Source: Mortierella alpina
Taxonomy: Eukaryota; Mortierellomycota; Mortierellomycetes; Mortierellales; Mortierellaceae
Assembly (NCBI GenBank): GCA_029449245.1
Contig: JANATF010000006.1
Location: 992,001-1,056,000, forward strand
Reading direction: 5' to 3'
DNA length: 64,000 nt
Positions 1-11,300 of the stretch are shown piece after piece. The notes below the pieces were generated by a model. The model was given only the letters and a program-made list of their open reading frames with translations. It was not told the DNA's origin and ran no database searches. Every line of letters starts with the position of its first letter. Position 1 is the first letter of the stretch. The position numbers were made by a program, and so were the translations under genes.

Positions 1-1623
1 TCTGATTCTGATTCTGATTCAGACGCATCGGCTGTGCTCGAGTTGCACCCGCTGCTTCTGCCCGAGATACTCCTCCAGATCGGCCCATACTTGAGCCAGG
101 TCCATGTGGCGCAATGTGTCCTCGTCTGCAGGGTTTGGAACGCATGCCTGACCCCCTATCTCTTTCAGCGAGTCGCCCTGCCGAACAGGCGGCAGCGGCG
201 CACACTCAGGGTGCTGGACAAGCGCGCCTCCCGTCCCATGATCGCCGCACTCCAGCGAAACGGGTCTCAGATTCGAACTCTGATCTGTGCCGACAACAAC
301 GCGATACTGCGCCAGATTACACCACAATGTACTTCGGTCGAGACCCTGGTCCTGGGGAGTATCACAGGCGAAGTGCTGCCCATCCTTCGGGGTTGCAAGG
401 ACACGCTCGCACGGCTTGAGTTTACGCCTAATCGACACTTTCAATCGCAGCCGCTATCTCTGACCCAGTATGTGCAGAGCCAGCTGACCCTTTCCACTAC
501 TATTTCTGGGCCGCCTACAAGTGTGCTTGCACCGGCACTGGCAAAGGAGATCCTACTTGCAATCACAGGGCTGACCAAGCTGGAGCACCTCATCCTCGAC
601 TACCTTGGACTCAAGGATCAGGAGCAACTGGAAATGTTTTTTGCATTCTGTCAGCAACTCTTGACCATCGAACTGCACCACACTGCCATTCTGGGGCCAG
701 GACCGCCGGGCATGTTTTTCAAAAAGATGGAGTCGGTTGCGTTCGTGGACTGCTGCATGATCTTATCGGACCAGCTCATGTTCATGGTGCAATGTCCGTT
801 TTTGGATCATATCACCTGGATCCGCGAGGGCCTTTCCATGCCGCTTCAATCCCTTGGTGAGCTGTGGGCGTTGGGAGAGCGCAGCCTCAAGAGCCTCGAT
901 ATCTCGAACGGGAGTGTGCCAGACGAGGAGATGGCCATTATGTTGGGGCATCTGACGCTACTAGAGTCTTTGGTGGTGCGGGAGAGTCAGTTTGGGCGAG
1001 CGTCATTGACGGCAATATTGGAAAGCAAACTCAAGGACCAACTCCAGGTGCTCGATCTAATAGACTGCGACGATGTCACCCCCGAAATGGCCATCGAGAT
1101 TTTGACGAGCTGCAAGGCACTCAGGAGCTTTAGTGCGGATCGGATACGGGCGTTGGATGTAATTGATCACGGCCCATGGATGTGCGAAAATCTTGAGGAA
1201 TTGCGTGTTGTCGTTGTTGGCCCGTCATTGCTGTCGCCAAACGAGTCCCAAAGCTTGGTATATAGTGTCATAGCCAGACTGAGTAGACTTCGATTGTTGA
1301 ACCTGGGAAGGCACGGTACCGGCAGGAAAGAGTGGTGGCGAAAGTCGATTCTGGACCTGAGTCTGGCAAATGGCCTGGGACAGCTGGCAGGACTGAAGGA
1401 GCTGGAGGAGTTTGACTTTTGTCGGATGAACCACAGTCTGGGGATGGACGAGTTCAAGTTTATGCTGAGGAGCTGGCCCAAGCTGCAGACGATGCATGGC
1501 CACCTGGGCAAGGACGAGGATCGAGACAGTTTCCTGGCGAGCTATCTCCAGAACGAGCGCCCCGGCATCAAACTGAAGCACAACCTGCGGTATAGCCGCC
1601 CGTCTACCCGCTGGGAATACTAG
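1..1623 (+). CDS. F-box / leucine-rich-repeat protein, 5' end cut by window
   Basis: The reading frame is open from base 1 to a TAG at 1621-1623 (540 residues visible), so the true ATG lies upstream. The window opens in a Ser-Asp repeat. It is followed by an F-box-like helix pair (residues ~15-60, with LPEILLQIGPYL and the CVLVCRVWN motif typical of F-boxes). After that come irregular leucine-rich repeats to the C-terminus. F-box proteins are substrate receptors of SCF (Skp1-Cullin) ubiquitin ligases, with the LRRs binding the target. Large families of this architecture occur in early-diverging fungi. The substrate cannot be inferred. No intron is visible in this part. Confidence 0.8.
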   Translation, partial: SDSDSDSDASAVLELHPLLLPEILLQIGPYLSQVHVAQCVLVCRVWNACLTPYLFQRVALPNRRQRRTLRVLDKRASRPMIAALQRNGSQIRTLICADNNAILRQITPQCTSVETLVLGSITGEVLPILRGCKDTLARLEFTPNRHFQSQPLSLTQYVQSQLTLSTTISGPPTSVLAPALAKEILLAITGLTKLEHLILDYLGLKDQEQLEMFFAFCQQLLTIELHHTAILGPGPPGMFFKKMESVAFVDCCMILSDQLMFMVQCPFLDHITWIREGLSMPLQSLGELWALGERSLKSLDISNGSVPDEEMAIMLGHLTLLESLVVRESQFGRASLTAILESKLKDQLQVLDLIDCDDVTPEMAIEILTSCKALRSFSADRIRALDVIDHGPWMCENLEELRVVVVGPSLLSPNESQSLVYSVIARLSRLRLLNLGRHGTGRKEWWRKSILDLSLANGLGQLAGLKELEEFDFCRMNHSLGMDEFKFMLRSWPKLQTMHGHLGKDEDRDSFLASYLQNERPGIKLKHNLRYSRPSTRWEY

Positions 1624-1829
1624 GCAGGCCCTCAAGTGGGGCTTCCGTAGACAACGTAGACGCGAGGGTATGCCTGCCCGTGGTGAAATGAGAGTTCCAC
1701 TTCACCCTTAACTATAGCCAAGAGCAGTCCGCTATTTACTTTTTTTTTCTTTTTTTTTGTGGGCATATTGCTGACCATCACCCATTGCGTTTCTGCCTCT
1801 GCACACTCTCTTTCGCATCCACCACCACC

Positions 1830-4153
1830 ATGTTCTCCATCCCCGGGTTCAGTGTCGGCAACCTTGTTGTCGAAGCTCCCAAGGAGCAGCTGAAGAAGCG
1901 CAAGGCCGAGACCGCCACCACCGCCACCACCGCCATCACCACAACCACCACCTCGACCTCGTCCACCGCTGTTACCTCCACCCCTTCCGCTGCCGCTGTC
2001 CTCCCTATCGCCGCCTCTACGTCCAACGCACCCTTCTCCAAAAAGTTCAAGAAGGATGTCCCTTTCGAGAAGAAGCCTCCATCAGAGCCCAAGATGGGCT
2101 GGGGCTGGATCCCAGAGCCCGTGCCCTTGAAGGAGCGTGCCTCCTGGAACCGATCGACCAAGGAGCTCAGGAAGGCCAAGGCAGAGGAGGAGAGGATCAA
2201 AAAAGAAAAGGCGATCCAGGACAAGAAAAACCTCGTCAGTTCCATCTCAGGACCTTCATCTGCTGTCGAACTCTTGCTGCAGGGCTCAGTTGACATGAAT
2301 GATATCGCACAGCTGGGATCCAAGAATAAGAAGAAATCCAAGGACCAGGATGTCGACATGGCAGACGCGGATCAGAAGGCAGGCAAGGACCAGGATTCCT
2401 CTGCACCCAAGAAGAGGAACAAGCGACTGGAAAGAAAGATCAAGAGAGCTGCTTATATCGCTGCACTGGAGGCTACCAAGACGACTGGCGATGATACCGA
2501 GGCTGCACCATCGGCCGTTCCTGAGGACAACGAGGAGTCCGATAAGGTCGAGGGTGACGCAGAGAATGGAGAGGAGCCAAAGAAGAAGAAGAAGAAGGCC
2601 ATGCCAAAGACACCGCTTAGCCCTGAGCTCGCCAAGTTGACCAACAAAGAGAGGAGGATGTTGAAGCAGTTGCAAAAGAAACAAAAGGAGGAAGGAATCG
2701 ACCCCACCGCTATTGTCGCTACGCAGCCTCAGAACCCTTCCGGCAAGAGACTGGCAGGGCAGAGTGAATCGGACCAGAAGACGTTGCAGGAAGTTCAGGA
2801 CGCAACCGCAGCAGCAGAGGAGGCCATCATGGCGGACTTGATGCCCAAGAGCAAGAAGGACAAGAAGGCCGAGAAGAAGGCTGCCGCTCAGGAAGCCAAG
2901 CCAGCTGCAGAGGAGAAGTCCAAGAAGGCTAACGAGAAGAAGGACAAGGCAGATGTTGCCACGTCCAAGAAGCAGCAGCAACTCGCCAAGGAGAGAGAAA
3001 AGTTGCTCGAGGTAAGCGACTGGTGCCTGCTGTTCATGTGTTTTGTCTCTGCTCTGGCTTGATGACAATGAAGATATTCACATTATTCATTTCTGTTTTT
3101 AGGCACTGAACCGCACTAACAAGGCCATGGAGGAGCTGCAACATTCGCTTGGCGATGGAGATGAGGATGCGACTCCCTTGGCCAAGGCTGACGTCAAGTC
3201 TGCCGTGGAGAGCAAAAAGAAGACCAACAAAAAGGCCAACCCTGCGCCCGCCCCCGCATCAACACCAGCACCAGTCGCCACGCAACAAAAGCAGCCCAAG
3301 CTGACGAAGCTTCAGGAGCAAATGAAGAAGACATTGGCTGGAGGCAAGTTTCGTTTCCTGAACGAACAGTTGTACACGACTACCGGCGAGGAGGCCTATG
3401 AGCTGTTCCAGTCCAAGCCCGAGTTGTTTGACGAGTACCACGAGGGATTCCGCTCCCAGGTCGAGCTGTGGCCTCAGAACCCTGTCGACATTTTTATCGC
3501 CCAACTGAAGCAAATGCCCAAGGACACAGTAGTTGCAGATCTGGGATGCGGCGATGCTCAGATTGCAGCGGAGCTGTTGCCACTCAAGTACAACATCTTG
3601 TCGTTTGATCTGGTTGCCAAGAATGAGAGGGTTACAGCATGCGATATCGCACATCTGCCTTTGGAGGACTCGTCTGTCGACGTGGCGATTTTCTGCCTTA
3701 GTTTGATGGGAACGGACTTTTTGAAGTTCCTGAGAGAGGCATACAGAGTCTTGAAACCCAAGTAAGTAACTCATTGAGGCAACAGATATGTCTAGGAGCA
3801 TGCTTCACTGGGTCATTCGTAAACTGACTATTTATTTTTCTCCTTTCCTTCTTGTGCAAATTAGCGGAAAGCTCAAGATCTCCGAGGTCATTAGTCGATT
3901 CACGGATGTGGACGCGTTTGTGGCAGCATTGAAGGCTCTTGGCTTCGAACTCAAGGACTCGGATTCGTCCAACAAGATGTTTATCATGTTTGATTTCGTC
4001 AAGCCTGACCCCAACCTTGCCAGCAGCAGTAGCAGCAAGAAGAGCAAGAAGGGCAGCAAGAAGCAGAAGGTCCAGGAGGACGAGCCTGTTGTGGATCTGG
4101 AGGAGCTGGACGGACCTAGTCTACTCAAGCCATGCATCTACAAGAAGAGGTAG
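1830..4153 (+). CDS. RRP8: Rrp8-type rRNA methyltransferase
   Basis: Three exons: 1830-3011, 3103-3761 and 3865-4153 (709 aa). Both introns have GTAAG donors, and the frame is kept at phases 0 and 2. The start is the first ATG, in an ACCACCACC context. The N-terminal half is Ala/Thr- then Lys/Glu-rich and disordered, with nuclear-localisation-like KKRK and KKKKKK runs. The C-terminal third is the Rossmann-like methyltransferase: SAM motif I (VADLGCGDA, near residue 540), then FCLSLMGTDFL and a motif ending GKLKISEVISRF, both diagnostic of Rrp8. Yeast Rrp8 makes m1A on 25S rRNA in the nucleolus and acts in early pre-rRNA cleavage. The N-terminus is longer than in the yeast protein (~390 aa). 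Identity is based on family motifs. Confidence 0.93.
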
Positions 4154-4334
4154 AGAGGCAGAGATAATTAAATCACATTGCATTTTCACATTGACAAGGA
4201 GAAAGGTACCACGAATGGACGAAGATGCCTTTGTGCGATGTGATGCTGTTGACAATGATTTACAGCGCGTTCGAAATGGCAGCGCCAACTCTTCACACGC
4301 GCAGTGATTGATATCTGTACTTGACCCTTGCTGA

Positions 4335-4529
4335 TCAAATTACTACAGCTAGCTTTGCTTCCTCCTTCATTTTCGCCCTTTGAGCGGCTATAGCCATGCT
4401 CACCAAATTCTCCAACACGTCCAAGTAGTTCCCCCTCACAAAGAGATGGTCTGTCGCAAGTAATGCCCCATGCAGGTACTCTTTATCGTGCAGGTCTATA
4501 GTCACTTCACCACGCCCAACAGAAGACAT
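4335..4529 (-). CDS. Tiny ORF, possible Lsm-like fragment
   Basis: A 64-residue frame with ATG at 4529 and TGA ending at 4335. The N-terminal ~30 residues (GEVTIDLHDKEYLHGALLATD) resemble an Lsm/Sm beta1-beta3 start. LFVRGNYLDVL resembles the Sm2 end motif of Lsm10-type proteins. The loop region normally between them is missing. It could be a small gene, one exon of a spliced gene, or a decayed copy. Codon composition looks coding-like but it is short, so the call is weak. Confidence 0.3.
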   Translation of the reverse strand: MSSVGRGEVTIDLHDKEYLHGALLATDHLFVRGNYLDVLENLVSMAIAAQRAKMKEEAKLAVVI

Positions 4530-5088
4530 TTTAGTCCGTGGGTATATGAAGCGTGGGAAGAGTATTCTGCTTAAGCTGTTAGGTCATAGTGCAGATTCAA
4601 GATGTATTATACAAACCAATATCTAAACACACGTCCAGAGAAGAGCAGTGACTTCATGCAGCATAGGTAAGTTGTTGGAGTGTGTATCCTACCCGCAACT
4701 ATGAACCACCCGATCGATCGAGTCCTCATAAAAAGTGATCTCAAATGATGATGCGGGAGGAAGCTGCAACTCAATCACTATGTAACACTATGTACGCCCA
4801 AAACTCCTTCATTACTGAAAGGTAGCAGCCTCTTAAACGTTAGTCAAGGGGGTGGGAGGTCCAAGTAGCAAACGAGCAGAAGACCGTTCGATCAGGTTCG
4901 TGATCGCGAGCCATATCGGCTCCTTATTGGGCGACGGGGTTGTTCGAACCCCCGAAACCCAAGAACATGTAAAACTAGGAACCGGCGCCGAAATCCACCC
5001 ATTCAAGAAGGTACGGGCATGGAGAAGAGCTCAAACCTGACGGCAGGGGGGAAGGGACCTACGCCAGGCTCTCTCCCGCCATGCCAGG
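4530..5088. other. Intergenic, no gene seen
   Basis: There is no convincing coding frame. The stretch 4852-5040 is open on the + strand but has no recognisable motif. It may be upstream debris of the nuclease-family remnant that follows. Confidence 0.4.
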
Positions 5089-5397
5089 ATTCTTTTCCAC
5101 ACGTGTAGTGTCTACCTGGACAAGGATCGTGCACGATTGGACGAAAAGTGGATATGGGTATTCGGATCTACACAGACCACAGTCGGGAGAATGGGATTAG
5201 CACTGTTCGAGTTCAAGTCGACGCGCTGTCTCCGACGCAAATCTGTGCGTTTAAATGGTGCAATTCTCCTTGATCTAGAAGAGAGAGGGCGCAAATTAGC
5301 GAAAGCTTCCTTCCTAGTAGCAGAAGGACGAGGGCTCGTCGTGGACTTTTACACTTCGCGTCGATATTGCGAACGTCCTGGAGACATGACGCTGTAG
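5089..5397 (+). pseudogene. Remnant of a PD-(D/E)XK-like nuclease-family protein
   Basis: An open frame (internal ATG at 5137, TAG at 5395) reads as the interior of a larger protein: an LFEFK strand, then KSVRLNGAILLDLEERG, then VAEGRGLVVDFY..RRY. The E-x-K strand preceded by hydrophobics is what one expects of a PD-(D/E)XK nuclease core. I associate this block with large lineage-specific families in Mortierella-type fungi. That association is from memory and unverified. No N-terminal domain or start is visible and the flanks are non-coding, so I treat it as a fragment. A second decayed gene with a comparable EFK motif lies at 57-59 kb. Confidence 0.45.
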
Positions 5398-6600
5398 CGT
5401 CGGCCATTATTTGGCTTCCTTCAAACGAGTGCTAAACTGAAACTATTTTCTACAGTCGGATTCGCTCACAAACACTGTAGGCTTTTACAGTACGTGATTA
5501 AGTTTTGGCTTGTTTGTTCGCCCATCTAACGTTGATTCCACTGTAGCAACTAACTGTCGGTTCTTTCATGATGATTAGGAGCACACGACAAGGTACGGCC
5601 TCGACGTGATTGACACATTCGTCTCAAGCCCAGTGGCATCACTTCCTACTGCCCTACCCCAGAACCAATTGATTGGAGCCGTATAGAATATTCTCATCCT
5701 CCAAAAAACACAACTGGAGGTGTCAAAGTGGTCGCATTACTATAAGCTATGGTCTGCGTAGGCTGGATACTACTTATAGGATAGTTATAGGTAGTGTAAC
5801 GTACTGGACCTACCTTGGTCTAGGGAGTGTACCTCTTTAAATTGGAGACCACTTCCCTTTTTATCAAAGTTCATTGAGTGTATAGTTAGCCTGTGGCAGG
5901 ACGCCTACTTAATAGTCCTGCCTCGGCAAAGAATAAACATCATCTCTTTGTCTCCTTGACTCTCACAATTCCACTATACGTTTCAGGTAGCATCAGCGCA
6001 GAAAATGTCTTTCTTATGTGTAGTATATTTCATGAGGAGAGAAATTGCAGCGAGCCATCTCCAAGAACACACTCAGAAGATCAACGGCTTTTATGTGCAG
6101 CAATCCATTGCACCCTCTTGGGGCAATATTTTGAACACGTAATCACTTGTCGCGTCTATTATAGTCCGTGCTTGGGCTTTGTACACCATTGCTCGTTCGA
6201 TCTTCGCAGTCGCGTCCCCCTTTCTGCCTGGTGTCCTGTATCTGCACCTTTTTCATTCTTTTACATCTCGCTACTTTACCAAGCGTCCCTTTCAATTGTC
6301 GACTGTACAGTGCCTTGTCGGCCACTGCATATATTCTCCATCATCATTCGCACCCCTCCCTCAGGCTCTTCCCTTTGTCCTTCTTCTCCATTCCATCAGT
6401 TTTTCATAACCCCTCTCTTTTCTTCATCTTTTCAGCACCCCTCTTCTATCAGCACCTCAAGTTTCTCTTAGCATGCCATTGATTGCTTGCCCTTGGTTGC
6501 TTGCCCTTGATTGCTTGACGGCACCCCTTCCCTTTCTTGACCCGGATGGAATGGTGTCATCACAATTTGTTTTCACTCACATACAACCCATCCTCGGCGC
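5398..6600. other. Intergenic, pyrimidine-rich promoter-like stretch
   Basis: No supported gene. Bases ~6180-6480 are strongly C/T-rich on the + strand, as upstream of many genes in this window. Frames here are open only because of that composition. Confidence 0.4.
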
Positions 6601-6609
6601 GTATAAAAA
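6601..6609 (+). promoter_or_regulatory. TATA box
   Basis: GTATAAAAA sits just downstream of a pyrimidine-rich region and is followed by a CA/AAC-rich leader-like sequence (6630-6730). The next ATG gene starts at 6971. A GTGAGC at ~6731 and a TAG acceptor at ~6952 would allow a 5'UTR intron joining this promoter to it (inference). Confidence 0.45.
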
Positions 6610-6970
6610 GAGGCCGCGCTTGTCCAGCGCCTTGCATCGACACACATCTGATCCTACCGAAAGACACTAGATCCACAACAACATTCTCAACGCTCGCTTA
6701 CTACTGCAAGCGCCATCGCAAGAGCAGCCACGTGAGCTTTCAGCGATACGCTAACAAGAAACGGGCCATACCCTATCAAGAGTGCTTTTAGCCAAGCTCA
6801 CAGTGCAGCTGTACTCAGAGAAAGATCTGACACCATACAATACCTCCGGCCAGACTGCACATCTCACGTTTGTAAAGTAAGGAAATGCCGCAGCTCTTAA
6901 ATTGAAATAAGGATTTACTCTTCGTGAGCTAACATACATCGCGAAAATATGTAGAACGCAAATATGCGAT

Positions 6971-7435
6971 ATGCGTCTGTTCTATATTTCACTACTTGCC
7001 TTTGCTGCAATTGTTGCTGCACTGGAGCTTAATAACGCCATCGATTACGAGACACTCCAGCCCATCAATTTTGACCCTCTTAAGGTACACTACCTTTTCG
7101 TGGGCATCAAAAAACAGGACGGTATACATGCCCAGTCGCTCTACGTCGACAAGAATGGCAAGAAGATAACGTTTGCATCAAGCCCGGTGGATGAAAGGTT
7201 GTGTGTAAAGGTTTATTTCGTACATGGCATATGGATGCACTCTTGGACCCATTTCGTTGATGGAGGCATACTCAAGGGTCTAAGACGTGGAGGCGACTTT
7301 GCTGCTGAAATAGGCGGCAAGCTTGTGAGCGTGACGAACGTCGAACAGCAAAATTTTGGAAGAAAGCTATTGGATTATACAGTAACCGTATACCAGATTA
7401 CACTTACACAGGTTGATATGATAATGAGTATCTGA
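6971..7435 (+). CDS. Small secreted protein, unknown family
   Basis: A single-exon frame of 154 aa ending in TGA. It begins MRLFYISLLAFAAIVAALEL, a typical signal peptide with likely cleavage after residue ~18. The mature part is mixed beta-type with only one cysteine, so it is not a disulphide-rich effector. I recognise no domain. A TATA box lies ~370 nt upstream, consistent with a 5'UTR intron. Secretion is inferred from the signal peptide; function is unknown. Confidence 0.6.
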   Translation: MRLFYISLLAFAAIVAALELNNAIDYETLQPINFDPLKVHYLFVGIKKQDGIHAQSLYVDKNGKKITFASSPVDERLCVKVYFVHGIWMHSWTHFVDGGILKGLRRGGDFAAEIGGKLVSVTNVEQQNFGRKLLDYTVTVYQITLTQVDMIMSI

Positions 7436-7895
7436 TGACAAAAACTTGCTATTGAGCACACACGACTCCAACGCTTTTGTCGTTGTGTTCGTACAAGCTA
7501 CTCAGATGGGAGGAATGTTGGATACTTTTATTCTACCAAGCTCCTAGTTCTGGCTATTACTGCCCAAAATGCACGCGAAAACGGGTCATTGAGACAAACA
7601 ATGCCTCAGTTGACGGACCTGACCTTGAGTTGCGTTCGAGTGGATTCGCGACTTTTAGGGAGGAGCTTTGAAAACAAAACGAGCAAGGTTAGGTGCCAGG
7701 CTGGAACCAGTGTTTGGACTAATGGGAATCCTCATCAAAGTTGTCCTTGGCCTGCGTTCCCTCTTCTGTTGCTACCCATTGCTGCACTGAACACGGAGAA
7801 TAGGGTCATCGCCATGGTTGTTACGGTGTGTGTAGCACTAAGCAAGGCGCGTTATGTAATCAAAAAGTGGACAATGTCAAGGAGAAACTTTATTT

Positions 7896-8135
7896 TCAGA
7901 TGGTTCGCATGGGTGCACGATGGTGACCATACAAGACGAATTCCATCTCACCCTGCTGAGCCAGTGGCTCCTGCTCGGGTGCCCTGGCGGTGCTCTTGTG
8001 GGTCATGCGAGGGTGCTCGAAGAGCAAGCAGTTTCCGTTTGCGCTCCTTCGTGATCCATTTGTCCATAAATAAGTTCTCATAAACATGAGAGCTTTTTCC
8101 ATTTTTTTTTCTCTGGACCTTGCCGACGACGCCAT
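7896..8135 (-). CDS. Possible small gene divergent from the anoctamin gene
   Basis: A 79-residue frame starting at an ATG in an excellent context (CACCATGG, 8135) and ending in TGA. It faces away from the anoctamin gene (start 8313), leaving a ~180-nt shared promoter. The sequence is basic and has no recognised domain. It may be one exon of a spliced gene. Evidence is limited to start context and position. Confidence 0.3.
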   Translation of the reverse strand: MASSARSREKKMEKALMFMRTYLWTNGSRRSANGNCLLFEHPRMTHKSTARAPEQEPLAQQGEMEFVLYGHHRAPMRTI

Positions 8136-8312
8136 GGTGCTGTAAGGTCGCATCTCCGGCCAGCTCTCATAATTATCTTAGAGTGCCTGTACAACAGTCG
8201 CCCGCGCGTGCCTCATATTCGACTCTTGTTCATCTTGTCTTCTCTCACTCTCGCACCTCACTTCATTGTCGCTCATCCCACGCTCCATCGCCACTCGTAG
8301 CACAACAGCGGG

Positions 8313-11300
8313 ATGAATCCTCACGACAGGGACGAGGTAAGACTCGGCTGTCCCCACCCCCTTGCACCTGCTGCTCTGATCCCTTCCTCGTCCTAGCCTT
8401 GCAAACACCGCTCCTCAGCGCATCCACAACTGACAAGCATGCTTCCGTTCATTCTTGATTCAGTCAGCTGTGATCGACCTCGCTGTCATCAACCCTCAAG
8501 GACAGCAGCGACAACCCCGACAACAGCAGGACTACTCCCCTACCGCCTCTCCTCTTTCCCCGGGGCTCGATGGCTTTGGCAGCCTCTCGCCCATATCGCC
8601 AGGAAATGGAGTCGGCGGAACTTCAGGAGCACCACCTAACCGACCACCCAAGCAACCAAGGGTTCCCAAGCCTGGCGACAAGAAGGACTGTCCGCGCCAC
8701 GCAGACGGCCACGCACCCAACCATTTAACCACACGCGACCTCGGGGGTCGGAGAGTCGCCTCTCTGTTCTATGGGTCCGACGTTGTGCTGTTTGACACCA
8801 TCTCGACCTACAGACTGGGCAACCCGGACAAGCGCGTGGAAGATGCCATCGACTACTTTGGTAAGTTCAGGCCCACCCAACTGCCCTGAACCCACGGCAG
8901 GTCTGTGGTTGGTCAACTCGGTGTTTGGCGCTGTCTCGTTTTTCGTGTTTTGCGCACTCAAAAAAAAAAAAAAAACACCACTGCCCCCCTTTTCCTGGTT
9001 CGGCATTTCTGCTGCACTGTCTCACTGCAAGACACATACACATGCTGACTACATGCGCTCCCCTTCTGAGCGACATGGTCCGTCCCCTTGAATTGCCCCG
9101 CTTTCCGCTCAGCACTAACCTACCAGCACAACACCCTGTCCTTGCCAATCCTTAGGGGAGCACCAGGGCGCAGATGCCATGGCCAACATCATCTACGAGA
9201 CCCAGGCCTTTGATATGGTCTTCAAATACCCCATCCCCGAGCATCTGCGCAAGGTGCCCGATGCTCCTCCCGTGCTTGGCGCAAACCCAACGCTCTCAGA
9301 CATTGAAATCGACTCGACGAGCAGTGCTGCGCGCGCAAGGAAGGAGGAGAGACTGGAGCAGCAGCGACAGCTCGAGGAGCAGGAGAAGCGACAGCAGGAA
9401 CTGGAAGCTGCTCGGGCTAGGGATGTGGAAGCGGCAGCATCAGAGCCTAAGGATCCCAAGATCGTTCATGAAGAGAAATTGGAGCGTTACCGAATCAAAT
9501 TCAAGAAGGCCCTCTTGAAGGAGGGGCTCATGATCGAAGAAGAACCCAGCATTGAAGGCGAGGACATGTTCATGAAAGTGTATACGCCCTTCTGGCGACT
9601 CTGTGTCGAGGCTCAAAGACTGCGATACAAAATCGAGCTCTCGGTAGGTAAACAGGATCGTAATCAATGCGGCCGTGTTATTTTTGAAACGGGTGTGGAG
9701 CTATGCTCTCAACCAGCTAAAACATCGCTGCACACCCTGGATGATTGCGAGTTTAGGCAGGCCGCTCACCAAACCACGCCATTTACTTTTTACCCACCTT
9801 TAGCACGTCGAGACCAACCAGGAGAGAGCCGCTGCCGACGCTGCTGCAAATAGAGCAGGGTCGCAGGGATTTTTTGCGAGGCACTTTTGGCGACTGATAC
9901 AGAGAGCAGACAACATCTCACTGCCTCTACGCCCAGAATCGCTTCTTTTCAAGGCGGGCAAGCTGCGACAGTATTCGCTGGCCGAGAAGCAACGGAAATG
10001 GAGTGATATTGTTCGTCATGGCGGAGGTATCAAGCCCAATGGCTCTGGTGTCGGGGCCAATATGGGGTCTGATGGGAAGGATGGATTTTTCGGCACTGCA
10101 CGACGCGGCAACCTGGTATGTTAACGGGCCCTTCGAATTTCAGCGATCTACGTGGATGCACCTTATCGCAAAGATGCCTGAGATGGCATGGTGTATTCAT
10201 TTAAGCGAAAAATTCAGCGAGTAGTGGTAATGACTAACAGCCCTACCACACTATACCTTATTCAATTAGACTGAGAGCATCATTATTTACAGCAAGATCC
10301 ACAGCAAGCGCGGTGATCGACAGGCACTGAAATCCGTCATGGATAAAGGAGCGTTCACGGATATGTACACCCTCCACGACGGATCCTACAAGTCCAAGGT
10401 CCAACCACTTCCCAACCGTCGCACACAACTCTACCACAGCTGGGTTCGATCTCGTCGTACTCAGCCGCTGGAAGAGATCCGCTTTTACTATGGCGAGAAG
10501 ATTGCGCTCTATTTCGCATGGGTCGGACATTACACCAAATGGCTCGTCTCTGCCGCCATCGCTGGACTTTTGTTCCTGATCTTTGGACTTATCAACTACT
10601 TTTCCAATCGCAACGCCATTAACCCCTCAGACGACGTATCGCTCAAATTGGTCAGCATCTTCGACAACGCACTCTCTCTTCCCTATGCACTGTTCATGTC
10701 GATTTGGGCTGCCTTGTTTGTAGAGTATTGGAAGAGAAAGAGCAATGTGCTCGCGTACGAGTGGAACACCTTCGACTTTGAGAGACGGGAGAGGGCTAGG
10801 CCCGAGTTCCGACCGACTGGGGTGAGGATCTCGCCTGTTACAGGGAAGAAGGAGCTATATTATCCTCGCTACAGGCAGGTTATCTCTGTCGTGATGAGTA
10901 TCATGGTTGTCTTGGTATCGGTACGTTTTCTTTGTTCGTCTCGCATGCAACACCAGCAAGTCTCTGCCTGTATTGCCTGTTAACCTAATCCTTCCCTTTT
11001 CTCCCTGCAGATCGCTATTGTTATCGTATCCGTTGGATCCTTGGTGGTACTCAGTCTCTTCTTGCGCAGCCTCGACAACCTAAAGCCCTACCCCTACACC
11101 GTCTCGGTAGTCACTGCCCTGCTCAATTTGGTCGTCATCATGGCTCTAGGCACTGTAAGTTATGTCCTGGCCGGCAAACTATTACAGCGTTTTGATGCAG
11201 TATCATTGGGATATTTATTTTGAGATCTGCATCGTCTTAGGTTTATGCCCGCATCGCTAAGCTCATGACTGACAACGAGAACCATCGCCGCATGACCCAA

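Noticed and set aside
2286-3068. Long antisense Leu-rich frame over RRP8
   Set aside because: Shadow of the Lys/Glu-rich coding strand; no start context, and RRP8 motifs clearly lie on the plus strand.
4936-4960. Possible tRNA T-arm (GGGGTTGTTCGAACCCCC)
   Set aside because: The loop does not have the TTCRA arrangement with a proper stem; no A-box, anticodon or acceptor stem can be formed around it.
7589-8083. Plus-strand 164-codon frame
   Set aside because: No initiating context, mixed composition and no recognisable domain; overlaps the more plausible small minus-strand ORF.
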